The notes under the pieces were generated by a model. The model was not told where the DNA came from. It made no database searches and saw nothing but the letters and a program-made list of their open reading frames with translations. This document shows positions 9,296-18,076 of a DNA stretch of 64,000 nt, one piece after another. How positions within the stretch are numbered: the first letter of the stretch is position 1; every line of letters starts with the position of its first letter. The position numbers were made by a program, and so were the translations under genes. Source of the stretch: Pseudovibrio exalbescens DSM 16456 (GTDB lineage Bacteria > Pseudomonadota > Alphaproteobacteria > Rhizobiales > Stappiaceae). The DNA is taken from the NCBI RefSeq assembly GCF_000422785.1, contig NZ_AUGS01000017.1, positions 1 to 64,000 of the forward strand, in the 5' to 3' direction.

Positions 9296-11290
9296 ATGAC
9301 TTTTTTAAGTGTTGGAAACGGTTTTTCATCTGCTCGCCGTCGAGTACCAGGTGGCCGATTGAGAGCGTTTCGGTTGCGTCTCAGGGTGATGGCGCGACGG
9401 AACAATAAGTGGCGCACCTTTCAGACGACATGGTTCGTGCGTTGGTGGAACAGTGTAAAGCTTCCGGCTGCAGTGAGCCGATGGATGCCTTGGCTACGCT
9501 CGCCGAACGCCTCGCGTGCACTAGGTGAGGCTGGTGACAATGCAGATCTGGACTTTCGCCAAGTGCTTCACTCGGTTCTTAGTCGCGCAAAGTTCCACCT
9601 GCTGATTGTTGCTTTCTTTTCCTTCGCCTCAAGCATTCTGGTCCTTGCGCTTCCCATTTACCTCTTCCAGATTTCAGATCGGGTGCTGACCAGTCGTAGT
9701 GTCGACACGCTCGTCATGCTGACGATAATTGTCGTGGGGCTCATCCTTGCACATGTTCTGCTTGATATGTTCAGACGCTATATGTTGATGCGCGTCGCCG
9801 TGGATCTTGAAACGCGTCTCGGTGCACCAGTACTCAGCGCTGCGGCGCGGGCGTCACATCACGGATCCAGTCGCGAGTTTCAGGCATTAGGTGACTTACA
9901 GCAATTGCGAAGCTTTTTGACCGGCTCCGTCCTGTTGACCATGCTGGATGCACCGGTGGCGCCGATCTATTTGCTGGCTGTCTATCTGGTACACCCGCAT
10001 TTGGGATTGATCGTGACGGGGACAATTCTTGTCTTGCTGGTAATAGCTCGCATCAATCAACGCTTTACCGCCATACCGTTTAGTCAGGCTGGTGCGTATA
10101 GTGCGCGGGCCAATCTGCAGGCGGACGCAATGGCACGGAATGCCCAGGTGATCAATGCAATGGGCATGATCCCTGAGAGTGTCAGGCTTTGGGGCAGAGA
10201 AACAGCGTCATCTTTGAAAGCCCATGTAGCTGGTCAGGATCGAAATGTTGTCTTTGCCGGCATTTCAAAGTTCATCCGGCTGTGTACACAAATAACGATG
10301 CTGGGATGGGGGGCGTGGTTGGCGCTCAATAACGAGATTACCGGTGGAATGATCATCGCTGCTTCCATCATTGGCGGCCGAGCGCTTGCACCGGTAGAGG
10401 GCACCATCGAGGGCTGGAAGAGCTTTATCGCGGCAAGGGCATCTTTTGGACGAATTCGTACGCTGCTGCAAACCTCTCAGCTCAATGTCCGGCGCCTGCA
10501 GTTACCGGCTCCCAAAGGGGCATTGAGCGTTGAACGGATCCTTTATGTTCCGCCACCAGATAAACGTGTGATCCTGAATGGCGTGTCCTTTTCCCTGGAG
10601 CCGGGCGAGGCCCTCGCAATTGTGGGCGCTTCCGGTTCTGGCAAGTCCACGTTGGCGCGCATGTTGGTGGGCTCCATTTCGCCAACGGCCGGAAGTGTTC
10701 GGCTTGATCACATGGACCTGCGAAATTGGGATCCCCGGCAACTTGGAGAAAATGTGGGATACCTGCCACAAGATGTTCAGCTGTTCCCAGGAACAATCAA
10801 GGCAAATATCGCCCGTATGCGGGAGGATGCGTCCGACGCGGAGGTATTTAGGGCTGCTCAAATGGCGGACATTCATGAAATGGTCTCGCAGTTCTCACAG
10901 GGCTATGAGACAGAAGTCGCGATGGATGGGTCGCCCCTTTCAGGAGGGCAAAAGCAAAGGATAGGACTTGCGCGCGCGTTTTTTGGTGCGCCGCGCCTTG
11001 TCGTGTTGGATGAACCGAACTCGAACCTTGATACGGTGGGGGAGCAAGCGCTTGGAGAGGCCATCGCACGCGCCAAGACTGAAGGGATCACAGTGGTTGC
11101 CATCACCCAAAGGCCCCAGCTTTTGAGATGCGCCGACCATATACTGATGTTGAAGGATGGTAGCGTTCATGCCTTTGGTGTTCGTGATGAAGTCCTTCCG
11201 TTAATAACAGGTCGCCGGCCACCGAGCGCACTTGCCCAGACGCTGGATCAAACTGTCGCCAAGAAACCGCAGCTGGAGCCCACATCATGA
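9296..11290 (+). CDS. Type I secretion system permease/ATPase (PrtD/HlyB-like)
   Basis: A 664-aa inner-membrane ABC exporter subunit. About 95 residues of basic, non-conserved N-terminus precede a six-helix membrane domain (about 100-370) and a nucleotide-binding domain. Walker A GASGSGKST is at ~443-451, the signature LSGGQKQR at ~548 and Walker B LVVLDEP at ~567. No C39 peptidase domain is present, as in PrtD-type exporters of proteins without leader peptides. The switch (H-loop) position reads ITQRP instead of the usual ITHRP (codon CAA), which is unusual. It overlaps the fusion-protein gene by 4 bp (ATGA). No outer-membrane TolC gene is nearby, so a genomic TolC must be shared. Confidence 0.93.
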   Translation: MTFLSVGNGFSSARRRVPGGRLRAFRLRLRVMARRNNKWRTFQTTWFVRWWNSVKLPAAVSRWMPWLRSPNASRALGEAGDNADLDFRQVLHSVLSRAKFHLLIVAFFSFASSILVLALPIYLFQISDRVLTSRSVDTLVMLTIIVVGLILAHVLLDMFRRYMLMRVAVDLETRLGAPVLSAAARASHHGSSREFQALGDLQQLRSFLTGSVLLTMLDAPVAPIYLLAVYLVHPHLGLIVTGTILVLLVIARINQRFTAIPFSQAGAYSARANLQADAMARNAQVINAMGMIPESVRLWGRETASSLKAHVAGQDRNVVFAGISKFIRLCTQITMLGWGAWLALNNEITGGMIIAASIIGGRALAPVEGTIEGWKSFIAARASFGRIRTLLQTSQLNVRRLQLPAPKGALSVERILYVPPPDKRVILNGVSFSLEPGEALAIVGASGSGKSTLARMLVGSISPTAGSVRLDHMDLRNWDPRQLGENVGYLPQDVQLFPGTIKANIARMREDASDAEVFRAAQMADIHEMVSQFSQGYETEVAMDGSPLSGGQKQRIGLARAFFGAPRLVVLDEPNSNLDTVGEQALGEAIARAKTEGITVVAITQRPQLLRCADHILMLKDGSVHAFGVRDEVLPLITGRRPPSALAQTLDQTVAKKPQLEPTS

Positions 11291-12627
11291 CGACTCGTAG
11301 CCTTATACTGGACAGCAGTTGGTACACGGATGTGCCGCGCAGCACGATTTTCCCTGTGGTGGCCAGCTTGGTCGTTGTTGTCGTCACGTTTGTTGGTTTT
11401 GGGGTCTGGGCCGGGACCGCGCCCATGGCAGGTGCTGTTGTTGCGTCCGGATCATTTGTTGCGACCGGCCAGAACAAGATCATTCAGCACCTTGAGGGCG
11501 GCATCATCGAGGAAATCCTGGTTGAGGAGGGCGATATTGTCGAGCCCGGTGATGTTCTCGTTCGATTGGATGCCACGGCACCCAAAGCCAATCTGGCGCG
11601 CCTGCAAATTCGTGAGGCGCGTTTGCAGGCTGTGCAAACACGTTTGCTCCACGAGGGGCAAGGCATGACGAAAATCGCATGGCCGGAAACGCTGGAGAGC
11701 CGACGGGAAGAGCCGCATATACATCGCATTCTGCTCAATCAAGGTCTGACGTTTCAGGCGCGCGCCAAAAAACTGGAGAGCGAAATCGATATTCTTCGGC
11801 AGTCCATTGATGCCCTCAAGGAGAAAATCCGCGGTGGCAAGACTCAACGAGTGGCTGTTCAGGAACAGATGGCGTTGTACAAGGAGGAGTTGGACACAAA
11901 GAAAACCATGATGGAGCGCGGGCTAATAAAGAAGTCCGAAGTATTGCGGCTTGAGCGAGCGGTAGCGAACCTTCGTGGTGAAGTGGGAAGGATAACCGCT
12001 GAAATTGGCGATGCGACCGAACGGGTCGCGCGTACTCGTGCGCAGATCACCCGTGCGCGCAATGAGGTATCACAACGTGCTGTCGATGAACTACAGGCAG
12101 TGAATGCGGATCTTGATGATGTGCGCGAACAGATATATGCCGCACGAGACGTGCTCAAGCGGATTGAGATCAAAGCGCCCGTGCGCGGGGCGGTCGTTCG
12201 CATGCGATATCATACGCCGGGAGGTGTTGTTGAGAGCGGCAAGGATTTGATGGAAATTTTGCCCCTGCAGGATGACTTGCTGCTTGAGGCCAATATTCAC
12301 CCCGCCGACATTGACAATGTGCGGGAAGGCCAAAAGGCAATGGTTCGGTTGAACGCCCTGAACCAACGGATAACGCCGATGTTGCCCGCAAGGGTGGTTT
12401 ATGTTTCGGCTGATGCGCTTCCAGATGAGCGTCCTAGTCTTGCGTCTACCGATGTTTATGTCGCGCGCGTCAAGCTGGATCCTGAAGCCGCGGCGCAAGC
12501 GTTGGAATATCGGCCAACACCGGGCATGCCGGCGGAGGTTTTCATTACGACACGCGACAGAACGTTTTTCGACTACCTAACCGAACCCTTGAGAGACAGC
12601 ATGGCCCGGGCTTTTCGAGAACCGTGA
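11287..12627 (+). CDS. HlyD-family membrane fusion protein of the type I exporter
   Basis: A 446-aa periplasmic adaptor that links the ABC exporter to an outer-membrane TolC channel. It has a short cytoplasmic N-terminus, one membrane helix at about residues 20-42 (IFPVVASLVVVVVTFVGFG), a biotinyl-lipoyl half motif HLEGGIIEEILVEEGD at about 75-90, a long coiled-coil section (about 95-285), the second lipoyl half IKAPVRGAVVRM, and a beta-barrel C-terminus ending FDYLTEPLRDSMARAFREP, the typical PrtE/HlyD ending. The start codon overlaps the ATPase stop, so the two are translationally coupled. It is the last gene of the operon; copper genes follow after a separate promoter. Confidence 0.93.
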   Translation: MTTRSLILDSSWYTDVPRSTIFPVVASLVVVVVTFVGFGVWAGTAPMAGAVVASGSFVATGQNKIIQHLEGGIIEEILVEEGDIVEPGDVLVRLDATAPKANLARLQIREARLQAVQTRLLHEGQGMTKIAWPETLESRREEPHIHRILLNQGLTFQARAKKLESEIDILRQSIDALKEKIRGGKTQRVAVQEQMALYKEELDTKKTMMERGLIKKSEVLRLERAVANLRGEVGRITAEIGDATERVARTRAQITRARNEVSQRAVDELQAVNADLDDVREQIYAARDVLKRIEIKAPVRGAVVRMRYHTPGGVVESGKDLMEILPLQDDLLLEANIHPADIDNVREGQKAMVRLNALNQRITPMLPARVVYVSADALPDERPSLASTDVYVARVKLDPEAAAQALEYRPTPGMPAEVFITTRDRTFFDYLTEPLRDSMARAFREP

Positions 12628-12796
12628 TGACATGCGTGCGATAGGCGAGTCGGGCTGATCGGGTGGCGCTGGTGTTTGTGCTATTCTTAGCGGAAAGGCA
12701 GGTACGATTGATCCCGTCCGAGCCTGCGGTTAAAGCATTCACTTACCTATTGAAAAGCGCTGCGCTACCGATACAGCTCCAGCTGCTATTAATCTC

Positions 12797-12827
12797 TTGA
12801 CCTTCCAGTGACTGGAAGGATTAGGCT
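12797..12827 (+). promoter_or_regulatory. CueR/MerR-type copper promoter of copA
   Basis: TTGACC (12797-12802) and TAGGCT (12822-12827) are 19 bp apart, the long spacer that MerR-family activators untwist. Nine-base arms CCTTCCAGT (12801-12809) and ACTGGAAGG (12811-12819) form a perfect dyad in the spacer, as in CueR/CopR-type operators. The cueR gene lies directly downstream of copA. Confidence 0.9.
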
Positions 12828-12856
12828 CGCCTTCAACTACGCAAATGAGGTGTGCC

Positions 12857-15313
12857 ATGAATAAAAAACCTGAGACGACACCCGCTGTTGATCAGCCGCA
12901 TGAAGCTTGTTGTCACGGATCCAGCGATACCAGCCAGAAGAATCCCGCCGCTGAGGCGAAGACAACGAGCAGCAACTGCTGTGGATCGGACCATGGGGCG
13001 CCCGAGAGCACTGACCATGACGACACGGCAGTTGATCCGGTCTGCGGCATGACCGTGAATGTGAACGCGGGCAAACCAAGTCTTACGTACAAAGGTGAAA
13101 CCTATCACTTCTGTAATCCCAAGTGCCATGATCGCTTTGAGGCAGATCCGTACTTTTATCTCTCTGGCAATAAGGCCAAACTAGCCGAGAAGCAGGACAC
13201 CAATTCCCTTTATACCTGCCCGATGGATCCCGAAATCGTTCAGGAAGGGCCGGGAACTTGTCCCATTTGTGGCATGGCGCTTGAGCCAATGGACGGTGTG
13301 TCTGATGAACCAAACCATGAGCTGATCGATTTTACTCGGCGCTTTTGGGTCAGTGTAGGAGCTGCCATTCCGTTGTTGGTTTTAACGATGGGGCCCATGA
13401 TTGGGTTGCCAGTTCGGGATTGGCTGGGCGAAACGGTGGCTATCTATCTTGAGCTGTTCTTGGCGGCCCCTGTGGTTTTATGGGCGGCGCTTCCGTTCTT
13501 TCAACGTGGCTGGACATCCATAAAGACGCGCCATTTCAACATGTGGACCCTGATCATGTTGGGGGTAGGGTCGGCCTTTACTTATAGCGTCGTCGCCACG
13601 TTGTTTCCTGGCCTGTTTCCCCAATCACTACAGATGGCCAGTGGGCACGTCCCGGTTTATTATGAGGCGGCTGTGGTGATCATCGCACTGGTGTTTCTGG
13701 GTCAGGTTCTGGAGCTACGTGCTCGTGAACGCACGGGTGATGCCATACGGGCGCTGATGGATTTGGCGCCCAAGACTGCCCGTCGTGTACTGCCAGATGG
13801 TGATGAGTACGATGCACCTTTGGAGAACATAGTCGAGGGTGACAGGCTGCGTGTGCGTCCCGGCGAAGCGATCCCCACCGATGCTGTGGTGATTGAAGGA
13901 ACGACATCGGTTGATGAGAGCATGATAACTGGCGAACCGGTGCCTCAGGAAAAAGGTGCTGGAGATCATGTTACCGGCGGTACCTTGAACAAGTCCGGTA
14001 GCTTGATTGTTGAAGCAGAGGCTGTCGGAAACGATAGCGTTTTGGCGCAAATCGTTGGGATGGTTGCAAATGCGCAGCGGTCCCGTGCTCCGATCCAGGG
14101 GTTGGCGGATCGCGTTGCATCGTGGTTTGTGCCAGCGGTTGTGCTGGTTGCGATTATCGCCTTTTTCACCTGGTTGTTTGTCGGCCCCAGTCCCGCGTTG
14201 GCCTATTCAATCGTTGCGGCCGTTTCGGTTCTTATAATTGCCTGTCCGTGCGCACTGGGGTTGGCAACACCAATGTCGATTATGACTGCCACCGGGCGTG
14301 GGGCACAAGCCGGTGTATTGATCAAGGATGCCGAGGCGCTGGAGCGCATGGCGAGAGTGGATACGTTGGTTCTTGACAAGACCGGCACGATAACCGAAGG
14401 CAAGCCCAAGCTTACGGATGTTGTTCCATTGGATTTCAGGGAAAAGGCAGACGTACTTCGGTTGGCGGCCGCATTGGAGCGGGCATCTGAGCATCCATTG
14501 GCCGAGGCCATTGTAGCCGGTGCGCGCGAACGAAACCTTGATGTTGCACAAGTTGATGGCTTCCAGGCGATCACGGGTAAGGGGGTTGCGGGCCGTGTTT
14601 CCGAAAATGACGTCCTGCTCGGGAACGCTGCACTCATGGAAGCTTATGGTGTTGATGCGGCTGATGCACTTGAAAAAGCGGAGGATCTGCAACAGGACGG
14701 TAAAACCGTGATGCTGCTGGCTGTTGACCAAAAGGTGGCCGGCCTCGTGGCTGTCGCTGATCCCATCAAGGAATCCAGTGTTGAAGCTATCAAGAGCCTG
14801 CATGCCGCAGGTTTGAAAATCATCATGGCAACGGGCGATAATGAACGTACGGCGCGCGCGGTTGCCCGCACTTTGGGTCTTGATGATGTGCGCGCAGGTG
14901 TACTTCCGGCAGACAAGAAAGCCCTTGTCGATGAGCTGCATGCCCGAGGGCACAAGGTGGCCATGGCAGGGGATGGAATAAATGATGCTCCCGCCCTTGC
15001 TGCCGCGGAAGTTGGCATTGCCATGGGGTCTGGTGCGGATGTGGCTGTCGAAAGCGCGGGAATCACTCTGTTGCGTGGGGATTTGTCTGGCGTCGCTCAA
15101 GCGCGTACCTTGGCATTGGCAACACTGAGGAATATCAAACAAAACCTGTTTTTCGCCTTTGTTTACAACTCCGCAGGTGTCCCAATCGCTGCTGGTATTC
15201 TGTATCCGGTCACGGGTGCATTGTTGTCACCAATGATCGCGGCAGCGGCCATGAGCCTATCCTCCGTTTCGGTTATTTCAAATGCATTGCGGTTACGGCA
15301 ATTAAAGCTGTAA
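12857..15313 (+). CDS. copA: Copper-exporting P1B-type ATPase with YHS and heavy-metal-binding domains
   Basis: An 818-aa inner-membrane ATPase that exports Cu(I). Instead of a classical GMxCxxC HMA domain the N-terminus has a Cys/His-rich tail (about 1-55), a YHS domain with DPVCGM and FCNPKCHDRF (about 59-105) and a YTCPMDP...CPICGMALEP heavy-metal-binding domain (about 119-148). The core shows TGE (~357), the membrane CPC (463-465), phosphorylation motif DKTGT (507-511), SEHPLAEAI, GDGINDAP (~705), and the closing YNSAGVPIAAG and AAMSLSSVSVISNALRL segments of Cu(I) pumps. ATG at 12857 is favoured over 12845 because GAGGTG sits just ahead of it. A CueR-type promoter lies upstream. Confidence 0.93.
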   Translation: MNKKPETTPAVDQPHEACCHGSSDTSQKNPAAEAKTTSSNCCGSDHGAPESTDHDDTAVDPVCGMTVNVNAGKPSLTYKGETYHFCNPKCHDRFEADPYFYLSGNKAKLAEKQDTNSLYTCPMDPEIVQEGPGTCPICGMALEPMDGVSDEPNHELIDFTRRFWVSVGAAIPLLVLTMGPMIGLPVRDWLGETVAIYLELFLAAPVVLWAALPFFQRGWTSIKTRHFNMWTLIMLGVGSAFTYSVVATLFPGLFPQSLQMASGHVPVYYEAAVVIIALVFLGQVLELRARERTGDAIRALMDLAPKTARRVLPDGDEYDAPLENIVEGDRLRVRPGEAIPTDAVVIEGTTSVDESMITGEPVPQEKGAGDHVTGGTLNKSGSLIVEAEAVGNDSVLAQIVGMVANAQRSRAPIQGLADRVASWFVPAVVLVAIIAFFTWLFVGPSPALAYSIVAAVSVLIIACPCALGLATPMSIMTATGRGAQAGVLIKDAEALERMARVDTLVLDKTGTITEGKPKLTDVVPLDFREKADVLRLAAALERASEHPLAEAIVAGARERNLDVAQVDGFQAITGKGVAGRVSENDVLLGNAALMEAYGVDAADALEKAEDLQQDGKTVMLLAVDQKVAGLVAVADPIKESSVEAIKSLHAAGLKIIMATGDNERTARAVARTLGLDDVRAGVLPADKKALVDELHARGHKVAMAGDGINDAPALAAAEVGIAMGSGADVAVESAGITLLRGDLSGVAQARTLALATLRNIKQNLFFAFVYNSAGVPIAAGILYPVTGALLSPMIAAAAMSLSSVSVISNALRLRQLKL

Positions 15314-15322
15314 ACTGAAGGT

Positions 15323-15346
15323 AAGGCTCGCAAGTTTGCGAGCCTT
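15323..15346 (+). terminator. Hairpin between copA and cueR
   Basis: Inverted repeat AAGGCTCGCA ... TGCGAGCCTT with a tight loop. No U tract follows (CCAAAG), so it more likely tunes mRNA stability or read-through into cueR than terminates fully. Confidence 0.45.
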
Positions 15347-15375
15347 CCAAAGATTCCCGTAGGAGGCGTAGCAAC

Positions 15376-15762
15376 ATGAATATCGGAGAGGCATCGCGCC
15401 GTTCTGATTTGGCGGCCAAAACAATTCGCTACTACGAGGACATCAATCTGATCAGCCCGGTGCGTGCAGAAAACGGGTATCGTGATTACTCGGAGCGAGA
15501 TATCCAGCGTCTGCAGTTTTTGCAGCGGGCGCGCAGTCTTGGTTTCTCAATTGATGAGTGCCGATCTCTTTTATCGCTTTATGATGATGACGAGCGTGAT
15601 AGCGCCTCCGTCAAATCCATGACGTTAGAGAAGATTTGCGAAGTGGACGAGAAAATCAGGTCGCTTCAGGGATTGCGTGCGACATTGTCGGAGCTTGCTG
15701 ATACGTGCCACGGTGATGGGCGACCGGAATGTCCCATCATTGATCAGTTGGCTCGCCCGTAA
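15376..15762 (+). CDS. cueR: CueR, MerR-family copper-responsive regulator
   Basis: A 128-aa cytoplasmic activator. The winged helix-turn-helix begins MNIGEASRRSDLAAKTIRYY and is followed by the ENGYRDY wing, a dimerisation helix (about 75-108), and the metal loop with C111 and C119 (CHGDGRPEC, seven residues between), which is the Cu(I)/Ag(I)-binding spacing of CueR. A strong site AGGAGG precedes the ATG. Located 62 bp after copA, it should bind the 19-bp-spaced promoter upstream of copA and switch it on when copper rises. Confidence 0.93.
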   Translation: MNIGEASRRSDLAAKTIRYYEDINLISPVRAENGYRDYSERDIQRLQFLQRARSLGFSIDECRSLLSLYDDDERDSASVKSMTLEKICEVDEKIRSLQGLRATLSELADTCHGDGRPECPIIDQLARP

Positions 15763-15928
15763 GTTTTTGGGTGGAACGGCCCGAATCTTTGGAAACTCGC
15801 AGATTTTGGGGGACCACAGCCCACACCTGAACTGGTAGCTCTACTATATCTGTTTGCCTCGGTAAGGCAGCTGTGGGTGGAGGAGCAGGGCAATCGGGAT
15901 CCCAAGACGGAGCCGCTATCCGATAGGT

Positions 15929-16639
15929 ATGGAGATCTGTCGTCTGATCAGATCGGCGGTCCTTGCTTCTTGCCTGTTTTTCGCCGCTCCAAGCAATGTT
16001 CTATCCGCGGACAAGCAGACAGATGCATCGGATCAGGATGGCAGTCAAACCGAGGGGGCTTTGCCGCCGTCAGACTTTGGTCTGCGCTGGTATGGTGTGT
16101 TTACACCCTGTGCGGGGCGCTGTGCCATATCGGTATACAATGGATCCTATGTCAAGGACGGCATGTATCAGATCTTTACAGAAGGGCATCCACCCCACAC
16201 TTGGGACTACGATGACGATTATATCGTCGCAGGAGCTGCCTCCAAACGTATCTTGTCGCTTTGGGACATGTTCCATATCGAGCCGGAAATAGGTATTGCC
16301 CGCCGCTATGGGCAACAGCACGTTACAGAGGTTTGGGCGGCCGCGTATTTGCGGTTCGATGGCTTTCCTTGGAACAAGTATCTGTATACCTCCATCGCTG
16401 TCTCCACGGGTGTCAATTATGCTGACAAGATTACGGAGCGCGAAGAAGCGCGAGGGGGAGAGGCGGGGGGCGACAGGCTGTTACATTTTCTCGCGCCTGA
16501 AATCACCTTTGCATTACCTGACTATCAAAACATCCAGTTGATGTTCCGATTTCATCACCGGTCAGGCGCTTACGGCTTCATCAGCGATACGGATGGGGGC
16601 GCGCATTATGGCTCTGTGGGTCTGCGTGTCTGGTTCTAG
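15929..16639 (+). CDS. Outer-membrane beta-barrel protein, PagL/acyloxyacyl-hydrolase-like
   Basis: A 236-aa exported protein. Residues 1-26 form a signal peptide ending near VLSA-DK. The body has short amphipathic strands and ends in Phe (GSVGLRVWF), as outer-membrane barrels do. The block FRFHHRSGAYGF matches the His-x-Ser part of the PagL lipid-A 3-O-deacylase family; the third catalytic residue (Glu in PagL) is not obvious, because the following stretch is SDTDGGAHYG. An enzymatic role in lipid-A remodelling is therefore possible but not certain. The ATG has only a weak ribosome binding site. The gene converges on the Hsp70 gene with 9 bp between them. Confidence 0.6.
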   Translation: MEICRLIRSAVLASCLFFAAPSNVLSADKQTDASDQDGSQTEGALPPSDFGLRWYGVFTPCAGRCAISVYNGSYVKDGMYQIFTEGHPPHTWDYDDDYIVAGAASKRILSLWDMFHIEPEIGIARRYGQQHVTEVWAAAYLRFDGFPWNKYLYTSIAVSTGVNYADKITEREEARGGEAGGDRLLHFLAPEITFALPDYQNIQLMFRFHHRSGAYGFISDTDGGAHYGSVGLRVWF

Positions 16640-16648
16640 CCTAGACAT

Positions 16649-17908
16649 TCAGTTTCCGAATTTGCGATGAGCATCCAGAGCCAGACCTGTACCCACTGCA
16701 CCAAAAACATCACCCTCAATGACACGCGCGTTCGGAAACTTTTTTCGAAACAAGGATTGCAACAACGGCACCCGTGTTGTGCCACCGGTCAGAAACACAC
16801 AATCCACTTGGTGTTTGGCAATCTGGGCCATGGAGAGAGCAACATCTATTTGCGCCGTCAAGCGATCTGCCGCCTTTACAATAGCGGCGTTCAGTTCCTG
16901 ACATGTGACCGTCAACTCCAGAGCGCTATCTGTCAACGGTAGTTGAAACTGAACGCAATTTTGTTCGGAAAGGTCGATCTTCGCTTGCTCACACTGTCCT
17001 GCCAATGCATGCCCTTTTCGGTGAGTGACAATATCCATGAGGCGATTGATGCGGTCAGGCATTGCTGCTTCTCGGCGGACTTCCGTTAGTTCACGCAGGG
17101 TTTTGGCGTCATACAAGCGGTTGATGCTATGCCAGGTTGCAAGCTCGAAAAAGTACTTGGACGGAAGCACGCGGGACTTGTCTTTCGTCAAGGTTTTGTA
17201 GCCCAACTCCGGCATCACCTTGGCCATCGAAAGCAACTGGTCAAAATCCGTTCCGCCTATGTGAACGCCAGTGGTTGAGAGAATGTCGTCAAAACGTTCA
17301 GAGGCGCTCGCGCGCTCCGGAGACACCCGCACGATGGAAAAGTCTGAAGTACCGCCCCCAATATCGACCACCAGCACAACCTCCTCTCGGGCGACGTGCT
17401 GTTCATAAGCCAATGCTGCGGCAATTGGTTCATACTGGAAGGAGACGTCGGCGAACCCCTGTGCTCGCGCCATTTCCTCAAGTGTGTTCTGCGCTTGACG
17501 GTCGGCTTTTGGATCATCATCGACGAAGAAGACCGGCCGCCCCATAACTACGCTCGAAACATCACCCCCTGCATGGTTTGAGAGTTTGCGTTTCAAATGC
17601 CCCAGAAATATGCCGATTATTTCCTTGAACGGAACAGACCTATGAAGAATGGGAGTGCGTTCCTCAATCAATGCGGAGCCCAATACGCTTTTCAGTGAGC
17701 GCATGAAACGTCCCTCAAAGCCATCCATATAGTCGGCTCTGGCCTGACGTCCGAATACGGTTTCCTCTTCCTCAAAGTTGAAGAAAATAGCGGTCGGGAT
17801 GTCCAAAGCGTTGCCTTCAAGAGGCACCAGCTTCGGCCCATTTCCTGCGTGGATACCAACGGTGGAATTGGACGTGCCGAAGTCAATTCCGGCGCAAGAA
17901 ATCGTCAT
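16649..17908 (-). CDS. Hsp70-family protein, YegD-like
   Basis: A 419-aa actin-fold ATPase. GIDFGTSNSTVGI (phosphate 1), VVLVVDIGGGTSDFSIVR (phosphate 2) and VFLTGGTTRVPLLQ (adenosine motif) are all present. The Hsp70 substrate-binding domain and lid are missing, so it consists of the nucleotide-binding domain plus insertions, as in E. coli YegD, a chaperone-like protein of unclear role. The start at 17908 (MTISCAGIDFG) is preferred to the upstream ATG at 17926, since GAGG lies before it and the glycine motif then sits near the N-terminus as in the family. The endolysin-like gene is upstream on the same strand after ~170 bp with a hairpin. Confidence 0.85.
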   Translation of the reverse strand: MTISCAGIDFGTSNSTVGIHAGNGPKLVPLEGNALDIPTAIFFNFEEEETVFGRQARADYMDGFEGRFMRSLKSVLGSALIEERTPILHRSVPFKEIIGIFLGHLKRKLSNHAGGDVSSVVMGRPVFFVDDDPKADRQAQNTLEEMARAQGFADVSFQYEPIAAALAYEQHVAREEVVLVVDIGGGTSDFSIVRVSPERASASERFDDILSTTGVHIGGTDFDQLLSMAKVMPELGYKTLTKDKSRVLPSKYFFELATWHSINRLYDAKTLRELTEVRREAAMPDRINRLMDIVTHRKGHALAGQCEQAKIDLSEQNCVQFQLPLTDSALELTVTCQELNAAIVKAADRLTAQIDVALSMAQIAKHQVDCVFLTGGTTRVPLLQSLFRKKFPNARVIEGDVFGAVGTGLALDAHRKFGN

Positions 17909-18029
17909 GGAGCCTCGCAGGGTCATGGAAGGGTGGCAGAGAGGGGTAAGCGTGCCTACACAATTGTGACCATCTGGTCCAGAGGCGCTTCTGATATTTG
18001 ACTATTACAAAGGGCAAAGAGAGCAAAGG

Positions 18030-18058
18030 GGTCCGGGAGCCTCTGAGAACCCCGGACC
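18030..18058 (-). terminator. Hairpin after the holin-endolysin gene
   Basis: Arms GGTCCGGG (18030-18037) and CCCGGACC (18051-18058) form an 8-bp stem. On the minus strand it is followed by CCTTTGCTCTCTTT, a weak T-rich run. It lies just past the end of the muramidase gene and before the Hsp70 gene. Confidence 0.5.
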
Positions 18059-18076
18059 TTTTGCGCGCTACGTACT

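Noticed and set aside
14207-15142. Long antisense frame (311 aa) opposite copA
   Set aside because: Shadow of copA; copA carries all P-type ATPase motifs, while the antisense product has none.
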